Part shown: in pieces, positions 1-4,977 of the stretch
Layout: every line of letters begins with the position of its first letter
Numbering within the stretch: position 1 is the stretch's first letter
DNA from: Bacteroidota bacterium
Lineage (GTDB): Bacteria; Bacteroidota; Ignavibacteria; UBA10030; UBA8401
Direction of reading: 5' to 3'
DNA length: 12,434 bases
NCBI GenBank assembly: GCA_030824295.1
Contig: JAVBYA010000065.1
Coordinates: forward strand, 1-12,434
The notes under the pieces: generated by a model
Told to the model about the DNA's origin: nothing
The model's database searches: none
The model's input: only the letters and a program-made list of their open reading frames with translations
Translations under genes and position numbers: made by a program

Positions 1-127
1 CGCCGCCGTCGGTGATGCTGTTGCCGACACAGGCTACGCGGATCGGTGTGTTCTGCGCCGTCATGACAGTGAGAGAAAGGAAGAGCAGTAATACGGACCG
101 GCGAAGAGGACGGTAATGGATGATCAT
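1..127 (-). CDS. SGNH/GDSL-family hydrolase, N-terminal fragment (cut by window edge)
   Basis: Only the first 42 codons are in the window; the gene continues beyond position 1. Reading from ATG at 127 gives a classic signal peptide: basic MIIHYRPLRR, a hydrophobic core around residues 11-22, and a probable cleavage site near A24-Q25. The mature protein begins with a beta strand (IRVACV) followed by GNSITDGG, which is block I of the SGNH/GDSL hydrolase fold; S37 would be the catalytic serine. This family includes carbohydrate acetyl-esterases and sialate O-acetylesterase-like enzymes, as well as lipases, so the substrate cannot be fixed. The gene lies 45 bp after the stop of the small exported protein, in the same direction, so it is probably the last visible member of the GH26 operon. 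A de-acetylating role on mannan is inference. No clear Shine-Dalgarno precedes the ATG. A GTG at 172 in the same frame is possible but would spoil the signal peptide. Confidence 0.82.
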   Translation of the reverse strand, partial: MIIHYRPLRRSVLLLFLSLTVMTAQNTPIRVACVGNSITDGG

Positions 128-172
128 GGCATGAGTGTTAGTGACGTGAGTCGCCGGATGAGCACAACGCAC

Positions 173-610
173 TCATCGGCGAATATCGAAGTACCGCATC
201 ATCGTTGTGAATACTTCACTGTCCGAGCGGAGTCCCCGCAGTATCAGCGGTTCCTTCTTTTTGCTGTAGAGGATGACACCGAAGACCTCCTTCTCCCCCG
301 ATCGGTCCAGGATGAGCGGATCGGTCCCTTCGGCGATAAAGAACCGTGCGGTGGAAAGAACGGCAGAGATCCCTTTTTTGTTGAGGAACGGCTCCATACG
401 TTCCCGGATCATGGTGAACTCCCTGCTGAGCGAATCGAACGAGAACACGGAGAGGGCCATCAACGATTCACGTTCGGCATGTTTCGGTTCATAGAATATC
501 ATACTCGGGGCTGTGAGACGAAGCGTGTCGGATTCGGAAAGCGCCTGTGCCCCGGACTTGATCGGGCTGCAGAGCATTGCCAGAATGACCAATGTTCCGA
601 CCGTCCTCAC
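173..610 (-). CDS. Small exported protein of unknown function (145 aa)
   Basis: I do not recognise this family. The start is GTG at 610, one base after the TAG stop of the response regulator (612-614). An AGGGA motif about 10 nt upstream, inside the regulator's last codons, could serve as the ribosome binding site, so translation is probably coupled. Residues 1-22 form a signal peptide (MRTVGTLVILAML, then an SGAQA-like cleavage region). The mature part of about 120 residues is soluble-looking, mixed alpha/beta, without cysteines. It contains a central hydrophobic strand (VLSTARFFIAEG, residues 84-95) and a second strand pair around EVFGVILYSKKKEPLIL (107-123). It has no lipobox and no obvious catalytic motif. 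Its position between a two-component regulator and an SGNH hydrolase suggests an envelope protein that modulates sensing or acts with the hydrolase, but nothing in the sequence proves this. Confidence 0.75.
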   Translation of the reverse strand: MRTVGTLVILAMLCSPIKSGAQALSESDTLRLTAPSMIFYEPKHAERESLMALSVFSFDSLSREFTMIRERMEPFLNKKGISAVLSTARFFIAEGTDPLILDRSGEKEVFGVILYSKKKEPLILRGLRSDSEVFTTMMRYFDIRR

Positions 611-611
611 G

Positions 612-2066
612 CTATTTGATCCCTAGTTCCTTGCACATCCGATAGAAATTCGACGGTGCCAGTCCGAGACGCTCAGCCGCGCTGGAATCGTTCACGGAAA
701 TGCTGCGGACATACTTGAAGTAGTTCGTCCGGAAGATCTTCTCCATATCTTTATACGGCATGATCGGTCCGCTGTAATTGTCGCCGAAGGAGACCATATC
801 CTTCGGACCGATGTTGGAATGAAGGATCATCGGATCGCTCACATCCTTCGCGGTGATCCGGTCCTTACAATTGAGCACCAGACGCTGGATGACATTCCTC
901 AATTCGCGGACGTTCCCCGGCCACTTATAGTTCGAAAGGATCTCCTCCGCTTTCGGATCGACCGACGGTTTGGCCATGTCGAGGTCTTCGCTGAAATACT
1001 CCAGGAAGTGATTGAACAGGAGCATCACATCACCTTCTCTGGCACTGAGCGGTGGTATCTCCACGGGAACGACGTTCAAACGGTAGTACAGATCCTCTCG
1101 GAAACGCCCAGCATTGACCTCCTCCGCAAGATTCTTATTGGTGGCAGCTAGTATCCTCACATTCACCGACAGTGTGCCGACACGCCCCACTTTCTCGATC
1201 TCCCCCTCCTGGATCACACGCAGTAATTTCACTTGCGCCGTTGTGGAGAGTTCCGACACTTCATCCAGAAAGACGGTCCCGTTATTCCCCACTTCAAAGA
1301 GTCCCAGTTTGTTCGCATTGGCACCGGTGAACGAACCTTTCTCATGTCCGAACAATTCACTCTCGATCAGATCGTGCGGGATGCTGCCGCAGTTGATCGG
1401 GACGAAGTTCTCATCCTTCCGTTTGCTCTTCAGATGGATGTTCCATGCGACGAGTTCCTTCCCCGTTCCGGAATTCCCCGAGATGAGGATGTTCACATCG
1501 CTCTTCGCATACTTCTCGATCTGTTCCTTCAGATGGACCATCGGTTTCGATTCGCCGATGATCTTCTTCGACGCAAGGATCCCTTCGATGTTCTTCATCA
1601 GTCGCTTGTCCGATTTGACCCTCTGCTTCTCCAGCTTCTTCTTCTCGTAGGCATTGAAGATGCTGAGAACGAAATCGGTCGGCTGATAGATGAATTCCTC
1701 GATGTTGCCGGGATATTTCGTGCAATACCAGTACGCACCCGCCTTGAGAAGGTTGTTTGCGAATGTGAAATCGGTGAGATTGATGGTCATCTTCGTGATC
1801 ACGATGATCTGGATGAAGGGATCGACCAGTTTGATCTCCCGGATGAGCTCTTCACCCCTCAATCCTCCCGATATCTGATAGTCGAGGATCACGACATCGT
1901 ACTGATCGGGATTCCTCTGAAGGAGTTTCAGCGCTGCTTTGCCGTTCGACACGACATCTTCCACACTGATGCGGTTCGAGAAGACGCTGACCGTACTCTT
2001 CACACGGGCAACATCGAAGTCCTCATCTTCGATCAGCAGGATCTTGATCACAGTCTTGATATTCAT
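612..2066 (-). CDS. Sigma-54-dependent response regulator, NtrC type (receiver-AAA+-Fis HTH)
   Basis: Start chosen at ATG 2066 (484 aa), 5 bp after the kinase stop; the open frame extends to 2144 but that part overlaps the kinase and carries no receiver sequence. Residues 5-125 are a receiver: acidic pocket around D14-D16, phosphoacceptor D62 in VILDYQ, T91 and K117. A charged helical linker (140-160) leads to the AAA+ domain (about 168-395): Walker A GNSGTGKE (197-204), GSFTGA loop (244-249) in place of the usual GAFTGA, Walker B with D268-E269, and an arginine-finger segment RFREDLYYRL (321-330). The C-terminal 40 residues form a Fis-type helix-turn-helix (AERLGLAPSNFYRMCKELGI). The family activates sigma-54 RNA polymerase by ATP hydrolysis from upstream sites. 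The partner is almost certainly the histidine kinase directly upstream. I saw no sigma-54 promoter (TGGCAC-N5-TTGC) in the gaps of this window, so its targets may lie elsewhere. Confidence 0.95.
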   Translation of the reverse strand: MNIKTVIKILLIEDEDFDVARVKSTVSVFSNRISVEDVVSNGKAALKLLQRNPDQYDVVILDYQISGGLRGEELIREIKLVDPFIQIIVITKMTINLTDFTFANNLLKAGAYWYCTKYPGNIEEFIYQPTDFVLSIFNAYEKKKLEKQRVKSDKRLMKNIEGILASKKIIGESKPMVHLKEQIEKYAKSDVNILISGNSGTGKELVAWNIHLKSKRKDENFVPINCGSIPHDLIESELFGHEKGSFTGANANKLGLFEVGNNGTVFLDEVSELSTTAQVKLLRVIQEGEIEKVGRVGTLSVNVRILAATNKNLAEEVNAGRFREDLYYRLNVVPVEIPPLSAREGDVMLLFNHFLEYFSEDLDMAKPSVDPKAEEILSNYKWPGNVRELRNVIQRLVLNCKDRITAKDVSDPMILHSNIGPKDMVSFGDNYSGPIMPYKDMEKIFRTNYFKYVRSISVNDSSAAERLGLAPSNFYRMCKELGIK

Positions 2067-2071
2067 TGCGT

Positions 2072-3574
2072 TCAATTTTTGATGGTGATGGTGAAAACAC
2101 AGCCGGCCGGGTCGAGATTCTCCGCATCCAATCCCCATCCGCACTTACCGACGGCCATTTGATAGGCGATATAGCAGCCGTAGCCCGAATGGGAACTCGG
2201 CTGCTTTGGCATTGTATTCTTCTCCAGAAAGATCCTCTTGATCCCTTTGGAGTCTGTCTCGAGCAGTTCCTTTTTGATCCCCTGTCCGTTATCACGGATC
2301 TCAATGGTCGTGGTGTGTGTCTCGCGGTGATATTGCGTCCGCAGGGTGATGCCGATCGTATCCTTGTTCCCGTGATCGATGGCATTCTGAATGAGCGGTT
2401 CGAAGATCTCCCAGATGATGAACTCGTTCACATGTACCGTCGGGATCTCCCGATCCAGTTCCATCGTGAACGTGAACATATCATTCTTGCTGGAGACCCG
2501 CAGGAAGACGTTCTGCGCGATGAATTCGATGACGGAATTGATATTGGTGCGGAAGACGGGATTGATGATGGTGTTGATGTCCTGATCGTACCACTTCATA
2601 TCATAGATGATGCGCGAGATGAAGTTCGAATAGGTGATCACCCGCTGCTTCATCTCGTCCAGGTTCTCCGGTCTCATCAGCCGGACGTCGGACTTGATGA
2701 ATCCCATGATCTTCTCCGCCTTATGGTGCGTATGATAGATACGCTTGGTGAAGATGGATTCCTTCTCGAGCTGGATCTGTTTACCGACGTTCTCCTCGTG
2801 CTCCACCAGAAGCCGGTCCTGAGCCTCATTCCGTTCCGCCACGGCGCGCGAGGAGACGATGAAGATGGTGATGAGTCCGACAAAGATGAGCGCTGAGAAG
2901 ATGATCGATGCCTGATCGAAATTGGAGCGCACTTCATCCGTGAGGAATGTGAAGTCCGGTGTCACGCGCATGTAGAGCACACCCCGGTATTCCCCCTCCG
3001 GAACGAACGGGACGAGCACGTTGAAGGTTCTCTCGTTGGAGACGGTGCTGATGATCTTCTCGTTCGCTTTGATGTTCTCCTTCATCCGTTTGAAGAACTC
3101 AATGCCCGCAAGATGTTTAGAAGTGCTGTCCGCCTCGGCAGGCGGGAGCGTGTTGCTGAAATACGAATAGAGTTTCTGACCGCTGTCGATCACATACATC
3201 TGATGATCCTTCACCAGGATGAGGCAAATGTCCTCAACGCTCCGCTGGATCAGCTGCTGTTTGATGATCACATTGAGGGAATAGATCATCCCGTTCTCGT
3301 TCTCTTCATCGTACGAGCGTATCCGTTGATGGTTCTCGAACAGGAGTTCAACATTGGTGGAGGTGACGATGGCGAGACGTTCAGCGTAATACTTCTGGAA
3401 CCAGCTCTGCGTCTCGGAGAGGAATCCGCCGAGCAGTGATTTTTGGAAGAGGGCCAGGATGATCTGGAACGAGATGAGCACGATGAACAGGACGATGATA
3501 TGCCGGATCTCAAAGCGGTATTGAGAGAGCTTTTTGCGGACATTCGCCGGGAGTTTCAGCTTGCCGTAGGTCAT
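2072..3574 (-). CDS. Membrane sensor histidine kinase
   Basis: Two-component sensor kinase, 500 aa from ATG 3574. A TTG at 3580 is also in frame and would overlap the previous gene by 3 bases; ATG leaves a 2-bp gap and is preferred. TM1 is about 25-43 and TM2 about 222-244; between them lies an extracytoplasmic sensor region of roughly 175 residues, without a PAS or Cache motif I can name. No clear HAMP follows: a short coiled-coil-like stretch (245-272) runs into the dimerisation helix with YHTHHKAEK, where H281, H283 or H284 is the phosphoacceptor. This H-box is not the usual HE-x-x-P type. The ATPase domain is clear: N-box EPLIQNAIDH (N397), G1 box DNGQGI (428-433) and G2 box SGYGCYIA (about 463-470). 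It sits between a solute-binding protein and a sigma-54 regulator, so it probably senses through the former and signals to the latter. Confidence 0.93.
   Translation of the reverse strand: MTYGKLKLPANVRKKLSQYRFEIRHIIVLFIVLISFQIILALFQKSLLGGFLSETQSWFQKYYAERLAIVTSTNVELLFENHQRIRSYDEENENGMIYSLNVIIKQQLIQRSVEDICLILVKDHQMYVIDSGQKLYSYFSNTLPPAEADSTSKHLAGIEFFKRMKENIKANEKIISTVSNERTFNVLVPFVPEGEYRGVLYMRVTPDFTFLTDEVRSNFDQASIIFSALIFVGLITIFIVSSRAVAERNEAQDRLLVEHEENVGKQIQLEKESIFTKRIYHTHHKAEKIMGFIKSDVRLMRPENLDEMKQRVITYSNFISRIIYDMKWYDQDINTIINPVFRTNINSVIEFIAQNVFLRVSSKNDMFTFTMELDREIPTVHVNEFIIWEIFEPLIQNAIDHGNKDTIGITLRTQYHRETHTTTIEIRDNGQGIKKELLETDSKGIKRIFLEKNTMPKQPSSHSGYGCYIAYQMAVGKCGWGLDAENLDPAGCVFTITIKN
3130..3145. 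repeat. Short GC palindrome inside the kinase gene
   Basis: A perfect 6-bp inverted repeat, CCGCCT-CGGC-AGGCGG, lies in the coding sequence for the extracytoplasmic loop of the kinase, encoding a hydrophilic Pro-Pro-Ala-Glu-Ala-Asp stretch. The local composition is richer in G and C than the flanks. It could be chance, or a copy of a small dispersed palindromic element tolerated in a loop. Only one copy was noticed in the window. Confidence 0.35.
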
Positions 3575-3576
3575 GG

Positions 3577-4887
3577 TCAATACGCTTCTGTCATCGTTTT
3601 GTCCGAACGGATGGACTGTGTGGTTCTCTCCAATGCCTCGTTCACGGTGATCCTGTTCTTCAGAGCCAACGTGAAATAATACGACATGATCTTGGAATAC
3701 TTCGTATAATCCTGATGCGAAGGACGGTAGACCCCGCTCTTCAGGAGCGATTGGATGAATTGTATGTCGGGATACTTCTTGGAATAGGATGAATCCTCAT
3801 AGAAGGAGTTCAGCACCGGATAGTATCCGCTCTGTGAATAGAAGATCTCCTGTGACTCCTCCCGGAGCAGGAATTTCACGAAGTCCGCGACCGCTTCCTT
3901 CTTCGTGCTGAATTTCGAGATCATCAGGTCCCACCCGCCAAGGACCGATGCGGAGGTTCCACCTGTCATGTACGGCATAGGGGCCTTCCTCAACTTCGAT
4001 TGTTTCGCCTCGTCGAACGGTGTCGGTTCGAAGTCCTTTTCGTACGTCGTCCACCCGCGGATGAAGAGACCGTCTTGCTCGATGAAATATTTGAAGCTGG
4101 GGACCTCCGTGAATGTCGTCACGATGGGGGGCGTTAATCGGTCCTTATGGATGAGATCGACCATCAGCTGGAGCGTCCTGCGTGCTTCCGGTGTGTTGAA
4201 ATCGAAACCATGCTTCGTGAAATACTCCGGTTCCACACTCAACAGGTTCTCGATGAAACTGCAGATCATCCCTTCATATTCTGCGGCAGGAAAGATATAG
4301 AACGGATGTTGTCCCGGCAGGGTTCGTCTGAATTCCGCGAACTCTTCCCAACTGATGCCTGCATCCAGCCGGCGGATCATCTCCGGACCGCCCGGTACGT
4401 TTCTAAGGAGATCCTCCCGATAGAACAGCACCCCTTGGTCGCGGACGAACGGTATCGCGACCAATTGTGAATCGCTGTAACATGCCTGCAGAGAGATCGT
4501 CGAGATCTTGTTCAGCTCGTCCTGCGTGAAATAGTTCCCCAGGGGTTCGCACCACTTGGCAAAACGGGCCACCCAGATCACATCCACTGCGAACAGGTCG
4601 ATCCCGTCCCCTTCCCCTCTCAATGAGCGGGCAAGGATCTCCTTCCGCTCATTGGTACTGAAATCATCATTCGGGAAATCGGTCGGAACGACCCGGACCT
4701 TCCCCGCATTGAGTGCGTTGTACTTATCGATCAGCACCTGGTGGGCAGCGGTGATCCTGTCCGCAAAGTAGATCTCGATGACAGGATCCTTCTCCCGCTG
4801 GATGGCGAAATAATACGGGATGAGATAGATCAGCGCGATGACGACCAGCAGCATCGCTCCCCAATATTGCTTGGTGAAGTTCTTCAT
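3577..4887 (-). CDS. Membrane-anchored ABC-type extracellular solute-binding protein (family 1, MalE-like)
   Basis: 436 aa from ATG 4887; a GTG at 4908 in frame is possible but has no ribosome binding site. The N-terminus has a short basic tail (MKNFTKQ) and one hydrophobic helix (about 9-28, AMLLVVIALIYLIPYYF) with no lipobox cysteine and no good signal-peptidase site, so it looks like an uncleaved anchor holding the binding domain outside the inner membrane. The rest has the family-1 sugar-binding-protein pattern: EIYFAD near residue 40, IDLFAVDVIW (about 96-105), FVRDQGVLFYREDLL (about 147-161), SWEEFAEFRRTL (about 179-190), GGWDLMIS, then a C-terminal segment with YYPVL and RPSHQDYTKYSKIM. 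C113 and C136 could form a disulfide. Members bind oligosaccharides and usually feed ABC importers, but no permease or ATPase gene is here; the kinase follows after 2 bp. A sensory role, perhaps for mannan oligosaccharides, is inferred. Confidence 0.9.
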   Translation of the reverse strand: MKNFTKQYWGAMLLVVIALIYLIPYYFAIQREKDPVIEIYFADRITAAHQVLIDKYNALNAGKVRVVPTDFPNDDFSTNERKEILARSLRGEGDGIDLFAVDVIWVARFAKWCEPLGNYFTQDELNKISTISLQACYSDSQLVAIPFVRDQGVLFYREDLLRNVPGGPEMIRRLDAGISWEEFAEFRRTLPGQHPFYIFPAAEYEGMICSFIENLLSVEPEYFTKHGFDFNTPEARRTLQLMVDLIHKDRLTPPIVTTFTEVPSFKYFIEQDGLFIRGWTTYEKDFEPTPFDEAKQSKLRKAPMPYMTGGTSASVLGGWDLMISKFSTKKEAVADFVKFLLREESQEIFYSQSGYYPVLNSFYEDSSYSKKYPDIQFIQSLLKSGVYRPSHQDYTKYSKIMSYYFTLALKNRITVNEALERTTQSIRSDKTMTEAY

Positions 4888-4940
4888 ACCGATCGATCCG
4901 GCGACCACGTGGGCAAGAACGGTTTCTTCATAGAATCCAT
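4884..4940 (-). CDS. Possible 18-residue leader ORF overlapping the solute-binding protein start
   Basis: In the 90-bp gap between the GH26 stop and the binding-protein start, an ATG at 4940 opens an 18-codon frame, MDSMKKPFLPTWSPDRSV. Its TGA overlaps the binding-protein ATG in an ATGA arrangement (4887-4884). A GGA lies a few bases before its ATG. This geometry is typical of translational coupling. It could also be chance, or the remains of a longer N-terminus after a one-base shift. No conservation data are available. Confidence 0.3.
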   Translation of the reverse strand: MDSMKKPFLPTWSPDRSV

Positions 4941-4977
4941 GGTTCCAATATAGGAAACTCTTCCCGTTGCTGACACA

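Noticed and set aside
116..619. 167-codon plus-strand open frame over the small exported protein gene
   Set aside because: Antisense to a gene with a clear signal peptide and coupled start; no motif in the antisense product.
2067..2144. Upstream extension of the response regulator frame to 2144
   Set aside because: The extra 26 residues overlap the kinase 3' end, include a run of histidines, and precede a normal receiver start (MNIKTVIKILLIEDED).
1233..2162. 309-codon open frame on the plus strand, antisense to the response regulator
   Set aside because: It lies wholly over a well-supported gene, is rich in Asp, Arg, Ile and His as expected for an antisense reading, and shows no recognisable motif or signal peptide.
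2066..2896. 276-codon plus-strand open frame over the histidine kinase
   Set aside because: Antisense shadow of conserved kinase sequence; low-complexity Asp/Ile/Val composition and no domain signal.
4945..4952. TATATTGG on the minus strand, close to the Bacteroidetes TAnnTTTG promoter box
   Set aside because: One mismatch in the box and no TTTG element about 19 bp upstream; too weak to call a promoter.
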